Assembly (NCBI RefSeq): GCF_000425425.1
Contig: NZ_AUDK01000011.1
Location: 62,001-126,000, forward strand
Reading direction: 5' to 3'
DNA: 64,000 nucleotides
Source: Flavobacterium daejeonense DSM 17708
Lineage (GTDB): Bacteria > Bacteroidota > Bacteroidia > Flavobacteriales > Flavobacteriaceae
Below, in pieces: positions 1 through 8,138 of this stretch. Each line of letters starts with the position of its first letter. Position 1 is the first letter of the stretch. A program made the position numbers and the translations under genes. The notes under the pieces were generated by a model. The model was not told the origin of the DNA. It saw nothing but the letters and a program-made list of their open reading frames with translations, and searched no databases.

Positions 1-357
1 ACAAATCCAGCCACAAAATATACGCCCGAAAATAACCGTAAACAAAATCACAAACACCACTCCGATGATCATAAAGAGCACAAAAAGATAGAAATCCTGC
101 GGCCAGAATGGAAATCCGAAGATGTTAAAACGACGCTCCAGAATATTGAACATCATAAACTGATTGCCATTTACTTTTATAAAAGGATTAGCAACCAGAA
201 TTAACAACAAAACATAACTCAGTGCCTTTCGGTAATTATAAAATTTTCCGGATGGTTTTTTAGGATAAACAAATTTCCTTTTTCCTTCATTGTCAATTGT
301 TCCAATGCTGTCCCGAAAGCTTTCGTGACTAAATGTTTCGTCGGCTAATTTTGACAT
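1..357 (-). CDS. ccoG: CcoG, cytochrome c oxidase accessory protein (N-terminal part)
   Basis: The reading frame enters from the left window edge and its start codon is at 357, so only the first 119 residues are present. They begin MSKLADETFSHESF and include membrane segments ending at GRIFCGWIC, the start of the first membrane-embedded cysteine region of CcoG/RdxA/FixG proteins. The family carries 4Fe-4S clusters and is thought to reduce copper during cbb3 oxidase assembly. It is the last visible gene of the leftward cco cluster, 110 bp after ccoP. The C-terminal ferredoxin part lies outside the window. The call rests on N-terminal similarity plus context. Confidence 0.88.
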   Translation of the reverse strand, partial: MSKLADETFSHESFRDSIGTIDNEGKRKFVYPKKPSGKFYNYRKALSYVLLLILVANPFIKVNGNQFMMFNILERRFNIFGFPFWPQDFYLFVLFMIIGVVFVILFTVIFGRIFCGWIC

Positions 358-398
358 TTTATTTGTGATTTTTAATCTAAAACAATAGATTGTTTTTA

Positions 399-456
399 CC
401 ATTAAGGAATTATGTATTAGAATTCCATGAGCCAAATCTTCATAATTCCCTAATGG
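399..456. repeat. Inverted repeat between ccoP and ccoG
   Basis: Arms at 399-414 and 441-456 (CCATTAAGGAATTATG and CATAATTCCCTAATGG) pair with one mismatch around a 26-nt loop. The CCATTAAG word recurs in a perfect palindrome at 17448-17501. It lies in the ccoP-ccoG spacer, where it may act as an intra-operon hairpin; no T-run follows on the transcribed strand, so a strong terminator is unlikely. Confidence 0.7.
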
Positions 457-466
457 CTTAAAATTT

Positions 467-1357
467 TTATTTTGCTGCAGCTTCCTCAACCCAAATTTCA
501 CCGTCCGGCGCTTTTGGATCTTTAGGATTACTGCCTTTTAAAGATATAATATAGCTGGCTACTTTTTGAATTTCTTTTGGTTTCAAAGTTCCTTTCCAGG
601 AAATCATTCCTTTTCCGTCACGCCCCCCGTTAGTAATGGTGTGGAAAATATTCTTGATTCCGCCCCCCAAAATCCAGTTGTCATCGGTTAAGTTAGGACC
701 AATTTGCCCTCCCGCATCAGCACGGTGACAGGCGGCACAATTGGTTTCAAAAGTTGTTTTTCCAATTGCTAAATCGGCCGGATCCGTTAGTTGGGTAACC
801 GTTTTTTCGTCCATTAAATCAGGTGCATTTTTCATGTATTCCGCCACTTCAATTTTGGCCTGAGCCAATTCTTTTTTCAATTCCATTTCCTGATTATCGG
901 CTCCCAGCATTTCGTAACGCACTAAATAAATAGCAGCAAAAACGATACAGGCATAGAAAGAATACACCCACCATGGTGGCAAATTATTATCTAATTCTTT
1001 GATTCCGTCGTAATCATGATTCATCAACAGGCTGGCTTCATTTTCGATAGGAACCGTGCGGGTAAGCTTGTTCATCAGGTTTTTAAACCATGCTGATTCT
1101 TTTAATGGCAATTGTTCTTCGGCTGCTAATCGGGCTTTTTCTTCTTCCGGCAACAATTGGTACACAATATTGTCAGCCGCTTTAATTACCATTTCGATAG
1201 CAATTAGCAACAACAATACCACCAATAAAATGACGTCAACCATTGGGTATTTGATAAAAGCCGCCCGGTCTCCGGAGTCAATAAAATATTCGATAGCACC
1301 AAAAATGAGGAAGAAAATCACCGGTACTCTTACATATGCTGGAATTATTTTTTTCAT
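467..1357 (-). CDS. ccoP: cbb3-type cytochrome c oxidase subunit CcoP (mono-heme form)
   Basis: A 296-residue membrane-anchored c-type cytochrome. The N-terminal half has two hydrophobic segments (about 8-25 and 39-60), a third at about 130-146, and the conserved LPPWW motif at 126-130 before it. The C-terminal periplasmic cytochrome domain has one heme site, CAACH at 207-211, with Met251 in GKGMISW as likely axial ligand. Proteobacterial CcoP carries two heme c domains; only one is present here, as is usual in Bacteroidota. It passes electrons to CcoO. It lies 21 bp after ccoQ and is clearly part of the cco operon. Confidence 0.95.
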   Translation of the reverse strand: MKKIIPAYVRVPVIFFLIFGAIEYFIDSGDRAAFIKYPMVDVILLVVLLLLIAIEMVIKAADNIVYQLLPEEEKARLAAEEQLPLKESAWFKNLMNKLTRTVPIENEASLLMNHDYDGIKELDNNLPPWWVYSFYACIVFAAIYLVRYEMLGADNQEMELKKELAQAKIEVAEYMKNAPDLMDEKTVTQLTDPADLAIGKTTFETNCAACHRADAGGQIGPNLTDDNWILGGGIKNIFHTITNGGRDGKGMISWKGTLKPKEIQKVASYIISLKGSNPKDPKAPDGEIWVEEAAAK

Positions 1358-1378
1358 TTTGTTTATTTTGAAATTATA

Positions 1379-1552
1379 CTACAAACTGTCTTTCAACGGA
1401 ATCTGACTCATCTCTTTGATTTTATCTTTTTTATAGGTAAAAACCCAAAGTGCTAATCCCATGAAGAAGAAAAAGAAAATCAATAAGGATACTATTGGAT
1501 AAATCGCAACTCCCGCGATGGTTTCCATGTTGTGTTTTATTTGTTCAAACAT
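1379..1552 (-). CDS. ccoQ: CcoQ-like small cbb3 oxidase subunit
   Basis: A 57-residue protein with one membrane segment (PIVSLLIFFFFFMGLALWVF) followed by a lysine-rich cytoplasmic tail. I chose the ATG at 1552 (MFEQIKHNMETIAG) over an upstream in-frame ATG at 1591, because the first 13 codons of the longer version run into the spacer palindrome and the shorter N-terminus resembles flavobacterial CcoQ proteins. Position between ccoNO and ccoP fits the stabilising subunit CcoQ. Sequence conservation of this family is low, so the name rests largely on size, topology and context. Confidence 0.8.
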   Translation of the reverse strand: MFEQIKHNMETIAGVAIYPIVSLLIFFFFFMGLALWVFTYKKDKIKEMSQIPLKDSL

Positions 1553-1567
1553 TTTTTTGAGTTTTTG

Positions 1568-1644
1568 AGTATCAAAGTTGCATAGTTCCAAAGTTATCCC
1601 AACTTTTAGGCTTTGTCACTTTGAATCTATGCCACTTTGATACT
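1568..1644. repeat. Palindrome built of CAAAGT words between ccoNO and ccoQ
   Basis: Arms 1568-1585 (AGTATCAAAGTTGCATAG) and 1627-1644 (CTATGCCACTTTGATACT) pair 17 of 18. The loop contains more copies of the same word (CCAAAGTT, CACTTTGA). The vocabulary, CAAAGT spaced about 11 bp, matches that of the arms flanking the four-helix-bundle genes near 39200 and 47700, but no gene lies inside this copy. In the cco transcript it would form a long hairpin between ccoNO and ccoQ. Confidence 0.7.
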
Positions 1645-1652
1645 TCTTTTTA

Positions 1653-3833
1653 CTAGTTCGTTTTCACCTTAATATCAGTTCCTAATCTTTGGATGTAAGC
1701 AATCAGGGCTACAATTTCTCTGTTTTTCATTGGAACAAATTCCTCTCCTCTCGCCGCTGCTTTCTTTTTGCTTTCATCATAACTTTTAACAAAATCAGGA
1801 TCAGCATGCAAACTGTTTTCAATTTCCTGAGATTGAGCGTCTATGGCTTTTTGTGCATTTGCAATATCTGAATCTGTATAAGGAACTCCTAAATTTCGCA
1901 TCACTTCCATTTTTCCTTCGATATCTGAAATATCCAACGCTTTATTGTCAAACAACCATTTGTATCCCGGCATGATAGAACCGGCAGATGTACTTTGAGG
2001 AGACCACATGTGGTTAAAATGCCAGTTGTCGTTGTATTTCCCTCCTACTCTTAATAAGTCCGGTCCGGTACGTTTAGATCCCCAAAGGAATGGATGATCG
2101 TACACAAATTCTCCCGCTTTAGACTGAGGTCCGTAACGCTCTACCTCACTTCTAAACGGACGAACCATTTGAGAGTGACAGCTTACACAACCTTCACGGA
2201 TATACAAATCACGACCTTCTAATTCCAATGGTGTATAAGGTTTTACACTGCTAATAGTTGGAATATTCGATTTTACCATAATCGTTGGTACAATTTGAAT
2301 AATACCTCCAATTAAAATAGCTACTGTTGCCAAAATGGTCAATTGAATAGGTTTTCTTTCTAACCAAGGATGGAATTTTTCACCGGCTAATCGGGCGCTG
2401 CTTATTCTTTGTAAAGCAGGAGCTTCAGCTAATTCGTCTTCTACAACATTATTCGCTTTTACCGTTTGATAAATGTTATACACTAGAATAAGCATTCCGG
2501 TAACATATAAAGTTCCTCCCACGGCTCTCATCCAGTACATTGGAATAATTTGAGTTACGGTTTCTAAGAAGTTACCATAAGTCAGCGTTCCGTCAGGATT
2601 AAATTGTTTCCACATGGACGCCTGTAAAAATCCGGCAACATACAATGGCAGTGTATAAAGAATGATTCCTAAGGTTCCTAACCAAAAATGCACATTGGCT
2701 AATTTCAAAGAGTACAACGGTCCTTTAGTCATTCGCGGAATCAACCAATAAATGATACCAAAAGCCATAAATCCGTTCCATGCTAAGGCTCCCACGTGTA
2801 CGTGAGCAATAATCCAATCGGTAAAGTGCGCAATAGCATTTACATTTTTAAGAGACAACATCGGTCCTTCAAAAGTTGCCATTCCATAACCGGTAATTGC
2901 CACTACAAAAAATTTCAATACCGGCTCTACACGTACTTTATCCCAGGCACCACGAAGAGTTAACAATCCGTTAATCATACCTCCCCAAGACGGCGCAATC
3001 AACATTACTGAGAAAACAACTCCTAAATTCTGCGCCCAGTTAGGCAAAGCAGAATACAATAAATGGTGTGGTCCCGCCCAGATGTATAAGAAAATTAAAG
3101 ACCAAAAGTGTACAATAGACAAGCGATAAGAATATACCGGACGATTAGCCGCTTTAGGAATATAATAATACATTAAACCTAAGAACGGAGTAGTCAGGAA
3201 AAAAGCTACCGCATTGTGTCCGTACCACCATTGTACCAAAGCATCCTGAACCCCTGCGTAAACAGAGTAACTTTTCATGGCAGAAACCGGCAAAGCCAAA
3301 CTGTTAAAAATATGCAACACAGCTACCGTAACAAAAGTGGCTAAATAAAACCAAATCGCTACATACAAATGACGCTCTCTTCTTTTTAAGATAGTTCCAA
3401 TCATGTTGATTCCGAAAACTACCCAAATCAGCGCTATTGCAATATCGATAGGCCATTCTAATTCGGCGTATTCTTTTGAAGTAGTGTAACCTAGCGGAAG
3501 GCTTATCGCGGCAGCCACAATAATCAATTGCCAGCCCCAGAAATTAAGATTACTCAAAAAGTCGCTGTACATTCTGGCTTTTAACAAACGTTGCAAGGAA
3601 TAATACACTCCCGCAAACATTGCATTCCCAACAAAGGCAAAAATTACAGCATTGGTATGCAAAGGTCTTAAACGACCAAAACTCAACCAGGAAAAACCAT
3701 CAGTCAGGTTTGGGAATAAAAATAAGATAGCTAATAAAAGTCCGACCGTCATCCCGACTACTCCAAAAACTATAGTAGCGTAAATGAACTTTTTAACAAT
3801 TTTGTTGTCATAATAAAACTGCTGCATTTCCAT
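1653..3833 (-). CDS. ccoNO: cbb3-type cytochrome c oxidase, fused subunits I/II (CcoNO)
   Basis: A 726-residue fusion. Residues 1 to about 470 are the 12-helix heme-copper oxidase subunit I, with the histidine motifs RPLHTN, WWYGHNAVAFFLT, WAGPHHLLY and IIAHVHVGALAWNG that bind hemes b, b3 and CuB. After a linker and one further membrane helix (about 505-528) follows the CcoO mono-heme cytochrome c domain, with CVSCH at 549-553 and Met in the C-terminal half. It reduces O2 to water with high affinity and pumps protons. The N-O fusion is the normal form in Bacteroidota. The gene lies 34 bp downstream of ccoS and is probably co-transcribed with it from the FNR-box promoter. Confidence 0.97.
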   Translation of the reverse strand: MEMQQFYYDNKIVKKFIYATIVFGVVGMTVGLLLAILFLFPNLTDGFSWLSFGRLRPLHTNAVIFAFVGNAMFAGVYYSLQRLLKARMYSDFLSNLNFWGWQLIIVAAAISLPLGYTTSKEYAELEWPIDIAIALIWVVFGINMIGTILKRRERHLYVAIWFYLATFVTVAVLHIFNSLALPVSAMKSYSVYAGVQDALVQWWYGHNAVAFFLTTPFLGLMYYYIPKAANRPVYSYRLSIVHFWSLIFLYIWAGPHHLLYSALPNWAQNLGVVFSVMLIAPSWGGMINGLLTLRGAWDKVRVEPVLKFFVVAITGYGMATFEGPMLSLKNVNAIAHFTDWIIAHVHVGALAWNGFMAFGIIYWLIPRMTKGPLYSLKLANVHFWLGTLGIILYTLPLYVAGFLQASMWKQFNPDGTLTYGNFLETVTQIIPMYWMRAVGGTLYVTGMLILVYNIYQTVKANNVVEDELAEAPALQRISSARLAGEKFHPWLERKPIQLTILATVAILIGGIIQIVPTIMVKSNIPTISSVKPYTPLELEGRDLYIREGCVSCHSQMVRPFRSEVERYGPQSKAGEFVYDHPFLWGSKRTGPDLLRVGGKYNDNWHFNHMWSPQSTSAGSIMPGYKWLFDNKALDISDIEGKMEVMRNLGVPYTDSDIANAQKAIDAQSQEIENSLHADPDFVKSYDESKKKAAARGEEFVPMKNREIVALIAYIQRLGTDIKVKTN

Positions 3834-3867
3834 ATATTAAAATTAAAATGATTTAAAAATTATTGCT

Positions 3868-4083
3868 TTACTCTTTTTCAGAACTCGTTGTTGTATTCTG
3901 ATTGACGGACTTTGCCTTCTGATTTCTGCTTTGCGTCCTGGCTGTTTCGTCGTCAAAAAGCATCCTGACCGATGGCGTATAATCGTCATCATACTGACCG
4001 CTTTTAACTGCCATAAAAAAGGCTATTAAAAATGCTATAGCCACGAAAATGCTAATGGTGATTAATAAATAAATGACACTCAT
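3868..4083 (-). CDS. ccoS: CcoS, cbb3 oxidase maturation protein
   Basis: A 71-residue protein with a single N-terminal membrane helix (IYLLITISIFVAIAFLIAFFMAV) followed by the conserved CcoS pattern SGQYDDDYTPSVRMLFDDE. CcoS is required for insertion of cofactors into cbb3 oxidase. It is the first gene of the transcript ccoS-ccoNO-ccoQ-ccoP-ccoG, with an FNR-like palindrome and a -7 box directly upstream. The tail after residue 50 is polar and poorly conserved. Confidence 0.93.
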   Translation of the reverse strand: MSVIYLLITISIFVAIAFLIAFFMAVKSGQYDDDYTPSVRMLFDDETARTQSRNQKAKSVNQNTTTSSEKE

Positions 4084-4101
4084 ACCTTAAATTTGTGTTA
4101 A

Positions 4102-4146
4102 CAAAATTACTTTAGACCTTTTACAGAAAATATGACATTTATCATA
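4102..4146 (-). promoter_or_regulatory. ccoS promoter with FNR-like box
   Basis: The + strand word TATGACATTTATCATA (4131-4146) is a near palindrome with TGAT/ATCA half-sites, like the FNR site TTGAT-N4-ATCAA. On the minus strand, TAATTTTG (4109-4102) fits the Bacteroidota -7 element TAnnTTTG. The box centre is 29.5 bp from the 5' end of the -7 element, which puts it near -41.5 if transcription starts about 5 bp after the -7 element. The same geometry occurs in front of ccoI. Confidence 0.72.
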
Positions 4147-4170
4147 CAAGCTATTTTTATTTTACCGCAA

Positions 4171-4187
4171 TCCCGATAGCTATCGGA
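4171..4187. repeat. Short palindrome (CCCGATAGCTATCGG module) after ccoI
   Basis: TCCCGATAGCTATCGGA at 4171-4187 lies 10 bp past the ccoI stop on the leftward strand and could form a small hairpin there. The same module occurs inside the 150-bp MITE-like elements at 13073, 23737 and 59032, so it may be a repeat fragment rather than a dedicated terminator. Confidence 0.6.
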
Positions 4188-4196
4188 ACACAAAGA

Positions 4197-6620
4197 TTAT
4201 TCGCAAAGTTTTTCCACCTCATAACTCATAACTTCCAGCTTCCTCGCATAGTAATTACTCATCAACGTTACAAAACTCACAATAGTAATCGTACTCAGAG
4301 GCATCAAAATCGCGGCTATTAAAGGATTCAAATGGCCTGTTATTGCAAAGCTCAACCCTACCACATTATACAACAGAGACAAACCAAAACTCATCTTGAT
4401 TACTTTCATGGCTTTCTTAGAAAGTTTTAAGAAATAATGCAATTTTTGAAATTGTCCCGCTTCCAGAATAGCATCGCAGGCGGGAGAAAAAACATTCACA
4501 TTTTCAGAAATCGAAACGCCCACATCACTTTGTGCCAAAGCTCCGGCATCATTCAGTCCGTCACCAACCATCATTACATTTTTGCCCGAATCCTGTAATT
4601 TTTTGATAAATTCCAGTTTTTGTTCCGGTTTTTGATTGAAAACTAATTCGGTTCCGGCTGGCAAAAGCTTTTTCAAAGCCGTTTTTTCACCTTCATTATC
4701 GCCTGATAAAACTTTGATTTGGTATTTTTTATGCAAACTTTTAAACAAAAGCTTTAATCCTTCCCGATATTGATTTTTAAAAATATATTTCCCAAAATAA
4801 ACGTCGTCAATTTGGATATGTACCGAAGTTTGCAAACTCTGCTGTTCTTCCGGCATTCCGGCAAAAGCAGCCGAACCAATTTTTACCAAACTTCCCACTA
4901 CCCGCGCCTGTATTCCTTTTCCGGTAATTTCTTCAAATTCGCTAATGGTTATTTTTCCAATTTCAGGCAATAAATCATACAACATCCTGCTCAGCGGATG
5001 ATTAGAACCGCGCAACACCGATTTGATTCGAACCAAATTAGCTTCCGTAAAAGGCTTCCCTTCATAAAAAATATTTGATGCTGCATTAGAAGTAATCGTT
5101 CCTGTTTTATCAAAAACCAGCGTATCTACTTTTGCCAATTGTTCGATAACCAATGCATTTTTAAGATAGAATTTTTGCTTGCCTGCAATTCGCAGAATAT
5201 TTCCCAAAGTAAACGGAGCTGTCAAGGCCAATGCACAAGGACAGGCCACAATTAAAATCGCAGTAAATACATTGAAAGCTTTATTGGTATCAATAAAAAT
5301 CCAATAACCAAAAGCCGCGAAAGCAATCAGCAGCAAAACCACCGTAAAATAACGACTGATGGCATCGGTAATACTCTTGTGTTTTTGTGTTACTTTTTTC
5401 TGAAAAACAGCATTGCTCCACAATTGGGTTAAATAACTTTGAGAAACCGAAAACAGCACTTCCATTTCAATTACTTTGCCTAGTTGTTTTCCTCCGGCAA
5501 AAATTTTATCCCCGGATTTTTTGTTTATCGGAATGGCTTCTCCGGTAACAAAACTGTAATCGATAGCGGTATTGTCACTCATTAAAATCCCATCCACCGG
5601 AATTAATTCCTGATTTCGAATCAATAATCGATCGCCTTTTTGAATATCATAAACCGGAACGCTTTCTTCAGAACTGTCGACATTAATTCGGGTAACGGCA
5701 ACCGGAAAATAGGATTTAAAATCCCTTTCAAAACTCAAGAAACTATAGGTTTTAATTTGGAACATTTTCCCTAAAAGCATGAAGAAAATCAAACCGGTCA
5801 AACTGTCAAAAAAACCAGAACCATAATCAAAAATAATGTCAACTACACTTCGGATAAACATCACGATAATCCCTAAAGCAATAGGCACATCGATGTTTAA
5901 CATTTTAGATCGAATACTTTTGTAAGCCGAAACATAATAACCGCTTCCGGAGTACAAAAAAGAAGGCAGCGACAGGGCAAAAATCAGCCAGCGGAAAAAC
6001 GGTTTGTAATTGTCCAGCCAAAATTCTTTTACCTCAAAATATTCTGGAAACGAAAGCAGCATGATATTTCCAAAACAAAAGAAAGCGACTCCTAATTTAT
6101 AGGTCAGACTTCTGTCGGTTTTGGTTTGTGGTGTTTCGTAATTCTCTAAACTGATATAAGGTTCGTAACCAATAGATCCTAGCAAATACACAATAGTACT
6201 TAGCGAAACTTCGGCGGGATTGTAAATAATACGTACTTTTTTCTCCGGAAAATTAACCTGAGAACTGCTTATTCCTTTTTGAAGACGCTGTAAATTTTCC
6301 AGAATCCAAATACAAGAACTACAATGTATATGAGGAATGCTAAGTGAAACAATAGCGGTTGTAGCCTCCTGAAATTCCAATAATTTCGAAACGATGTTTT
6401 CATTTTCTAAAAAATCATATTTTCCTTTTATGTCCTGCGGACTTGCTCCTGGTGATTTTTCAAAATCGTAATAACAACTCAAATCGTTCAGACTAAAAAT
6501 TTCGTAAACCGTTTTACAACCGGCACAACAAAATGTTTTCGCGTCAAAAACAATTTCAGCTTCTTTTACAATATCTAAACCACAATGGAAACAATTTTGT
6601 GTATCCATAACTTTACTCAT
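4197..6620 (-). CDS. ccoI: CcoI/FixI-type copper-exporting P1B-ATPase
   Basis: An 807-residue heavy-metal P-type ATPase. The N-terminus has a cysteine-rich metal-binding segment (CFHCG at 10-14, FCCAGC at 30-35) and an HMA domain with CSSC at 100-103. The membrane metal site CPC is at 460-462 (ACPCALAL), the phosphorylated aspartate is Asp504 in DKTGT, and the hinge motif GDGLND is at 686-691. CcoI-type pumps deliver copper toward the periplasm for CuB of cbb3 oxidase, which fits its place just upstream of ccoS. Transcription starts in the spacer shared with the Crp/Fnr-type gene, at a promoter with an FNR-like box. Confidence 0.94.
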   Translation of the reverse strand: MSKVMDTQNCFHCGLDIVKEAEIVFDAKTFCCAGCKTVYEIFSLNDLSCYYDFEKSPGASPQDIKGKYDFLENENIVSKLLEFQEATTAIVSLSIPHIHCSSCIWILENLQRLQKGISSSQVNFPEKKVRIIYNPAEVSLSTIVYLLGSIGYEPYISLENYETPQTKTDRSLTYKLGVAFFCFGNIMLLSFPEYFEVKEFWLDNYKPFFRWLIFALSLPSFLYSGSGYYVSAYKSIRSKMLNIDVPIALGIIVMFIRSVVDIIFDYGSGFFDSLTGLIFFMLLGKMFQIKTYSFLSFERDFKSYFPVAVTRINVDSSEESVPVYDIQKGDRLLIRNQELIPVDGILMSDNTAIDYSFVTGEAIPINKKSGDKIFAGGKQLGKVIEMEVLFSVSQSYLTQLWSNAVFQKKVTQKHKSITDAISRYFTVVLLLIAFAAFGYWIFIDTNKAFNVFTAILIVACPCALALTAPFTLGNILRIAGKQKFYLKNALVIEQLAKVDTLVFDKTGTITSNAASNIFYEGKPFTEANLVRIKSVLRGSNHPLSRMLYDLLPEIGKITISEFEEITGKGIQARVVGSLVKIGSAAFAGMPEEQQSLQTSVHIQIDDVYFGKYIFKNQYREGLKLLFKSLHKKYQIKVLSGDNEGEKTALKKLLPAGTELVFNQKPEQKLEFIKKLQDSGKNVMMVGDGLNDAGALAQSDVGVSISENVNVFSPACDAILEAGQFQKLHYFLKLSKKAMKVIKMSFGLSLLYNVVGLSFAITGHLNPLIAAILMPLSTITIVSFVTLMSNYYARKLEVMSYEVEKLCE

Positions 6621-6631
6621 TTTACCTAATG

Positions 6632-6692
6632 CAAAATTCTTAAAGGAACAGCTTATAAAATATGATATATATCATATAAATGACTAATTTTG
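6632..6692. promoter_or_regulatory. Divergent ccoI / fnr-like promoter region with perfect FNR-like palindrome
   Basis: An 18-bp perfect palindrome (ATATGATATATATCATAT) at 6660-6677 carries TGAT/ATCA half-sites. Leftward, GAATTTTG (6639-6632) is a one-mismatch -7 element whose 5' end is 29.5 bp from the box centre, exactly as at ccoS. Rightward, TAATTTTG (6685-6692) is a -7 element for the regulator; here the palindrome covers the expected -33 region, which suggests autorepression. The start codons of the two genes lie almost symmetrically about the box, at 6620 and 6718. Confidence 0.75.
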
Positions 6693-6717
6693 CAAATAAT
6701 CAAATCATCCATTCAAA

Positions 6718-7395
6718 ATGAGCAAATGCGAACAATGTATCGTTAGAGAATTCAGCTCCCTGAAAGCGCTAAACAAAGAGGAATTAGTAAAACTTGCCGA
6801 ATGCAAGACCTCACGCTTAGTAAAAAAAGGAGAAGTGATCTTTGAAGAAGGCGAAAATGTCAATGGCATTTTTTGCATAAAAGACGGTGTTTGCAAATTG
6901 ACCAAACTGAGTCCGAATGGGAAAGATCATATCGTAAAACTGGTAACCAAAGGAGAACTTTTAGGACAACGTTCGATGATAAGTGAAGAACCTGTCAACC
7001 TGAGTGCTGTAGCGCTTGAGGATATGCAGGTATGCTTTATCCCGAAAAGCGAAATCATGGGATTCTTTGACAAAAACAATCAGTTTTCTATGAATGTAAT
7101 GAGAACCATTTGTGGTGACCTGAAAGATGCCGACAGCCAAATGGTAAACATGGCTCAAAAAACCGTAAAACAACGTCTGGCCGAAACCCTGCTCTATCTT
7201 CAGGATACCTTTGGCAAAAATGAAGACGGCAGCTTAAAAATTCAACTCACCCGTGACGAACTCGCCAGCATGATTGGTACCGCTACCGAAAGCTGTATTC
7301 GTTTATTATCTGATTTTAATAAATTAGGTTTAATCGAATTGAAAGCTAAAAAAATCACTCTTAAAAATATTCCTCAGCTTAAAAAGATGGTTTAA
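6718..7395 (+). CDS. Crp/Fnr family transcriptional regulator, probable regulator of the cco genes
   Basis: A 225-residue protein with a cyclic-nucleotide-binding-like beta-barrel (about 20-130) and a Crp-type winged helix-turn-helix (about 155-220). The recognition helix segment TATESCIRLL keeps the Glu and Arg that read TGAT half-sites in FNR, matching the boxes in this locus. The N-terminus has CEQC at 4-7, but the third and fourth cysteines are not spaced as in E. coli FNR, so an oxygen-sensing Fe-S cluster is possible but unproven. Its divergent position next to ccoI and the palindrome over its own promoter point to an autoregulated activator of cbb3 oxidase genes. Confidence 0.85.
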   Translation: MSKCEQCIVREFSSLKALNKEELVKLAECKTSRLVKKGEVIFEEGENVNGIFCIKDGVCKLTKLSPNGKDHIVKLVTKGELLGQRSMISEEPVNLSAVALEDMQVCFIPKSEIMGFFDKNNQFSMNVMRTICGDLKDADSQMVNMAQKTVKQRLAETLLYLQDTFGKNEDGSLKIQLTRDELASMIGTATESCIRLLSDFNKLGLIELKAKKITLKNIPQLKKMV

Positions 7396-7407
7396 GGTTT
7401 TCTTCAA

Positions 7408-7442
7408 TTACAAATAGACTAATAATATTAGTAGATTTGTAA
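7408..7442. repeat. Imperfect palindrome downstream of the Crp/Fnr-type gene
   Basis: The arms TTACAAAT..ACTAATA and TATTAGT..ATTTGTAA are symmetrical around position 7425, with two 2-nt interruptions. It starts 13 bp after the regulator's stop codon and could form the hairpin of a terminator, although no T-run follows. A second perfect 10-bp inverted repeat (7454-7463 / 7472-7481) overlaps the stop of the next, leftward remnant. Confidence 0.5.
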
Positions 7443-7475
7443 CTCAATTTCTAAAATAAATTATTGATATATAAT

Positions 7476-7958
7476 TTATTTTCTTTCTTTAGTCTTTTTT
7501 AATTTAAAACTAGTAGGTATAAAATTATCCATAAGAGGTAGTATTAAGCTTTCACTAAAAAACAGTAATTCTTTTCCTTCTCTCGACTCGAATGCTGAAT
7601 GATTAAAACTATATTTTTTCATTCCATAATTACAATATAATTTTTCAATAAATTCATGGTCATCATATGACACAATCCATTTTGAATTTTCAAATTTTTT
7701 TATTTTATCACTCAACAATATATGATTTAAATCATTGTAATGGTTCATGTATAATGATTCTGCCTTTAAATAATATGGTGGATCAAAATAAAAAATAGTA
7801 TTCGGAATTTCTAAGTTTTCTACTTTATCAATAAGTTCAATAGCGTCTAAATTGTAGAGAGAAATATAGTTTGAATAAGTTGAAATTAATTTTATTCTTG
7901 AAACAATTTCATCTTTATTAAAACGACAATCCATTTTATAGTTCCCTTTTTGCCCACC
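7476..7958 (-). pseudogene. Truncated D12-class DNA adenine N6-methyltransferase
   Basis: From the first ATG (7934) 152 residues remain, with the catalytic motif DPPYY at 51-55, preceded by RFNKDEIVSRI and LYNLDAIELI and followed by a normal C-terminal half. Full-length enzymes of this class are near 270 residues; the N-terminal SAM-binding part (FxGGxG) is absent. The frame stays open upstream of the ATG for about seven codons reading GGQKGNYK, which still looks like the methyltransferase family, and then runs straight into the REP-like element that begins near 7959. The gene was therefore most likely cut at that point. No partner restriction endonuclease is seen. Confidence 0.8.
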
Positions 7959-8037
7959 ACTGGCGCTCGATTACATCGAGTGCCTACTTACATAAATAGA
8001 TAAATCGTAGCGTTTGCAACGCGGTTCACTAAAAAAT
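7959..8037. repeat. REP-like two-hairpin element, copy 1
   Basis: The element has a first hairpin (GGCGCTCG...CGAGTGCC) and a second (AGCG...AACGC-type arms) preceded by GTAG and followed by GGT, then ACTAAAAAAT. Copies 2 (20660-20740) and 3 (20959-21039) share the same order and wording. The GTAG foot before a hairpin is the hallmark of REP sequences handled by RAYT transposases of the IS200/IS605 type. No RAYT gene lies in the window. This copy abuts the broken end of the methyltransferase. Confidence 0.78.
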
Positions 8038-8138
8038 AATTCTTAAAAAAATATATCAATGCCATTGTAAAAACTTCATTCACAATTAGAAACTTCAAAA
8101 TAAAGTAATAGCCTTGTACTTACAAAAAAAATATAGTT

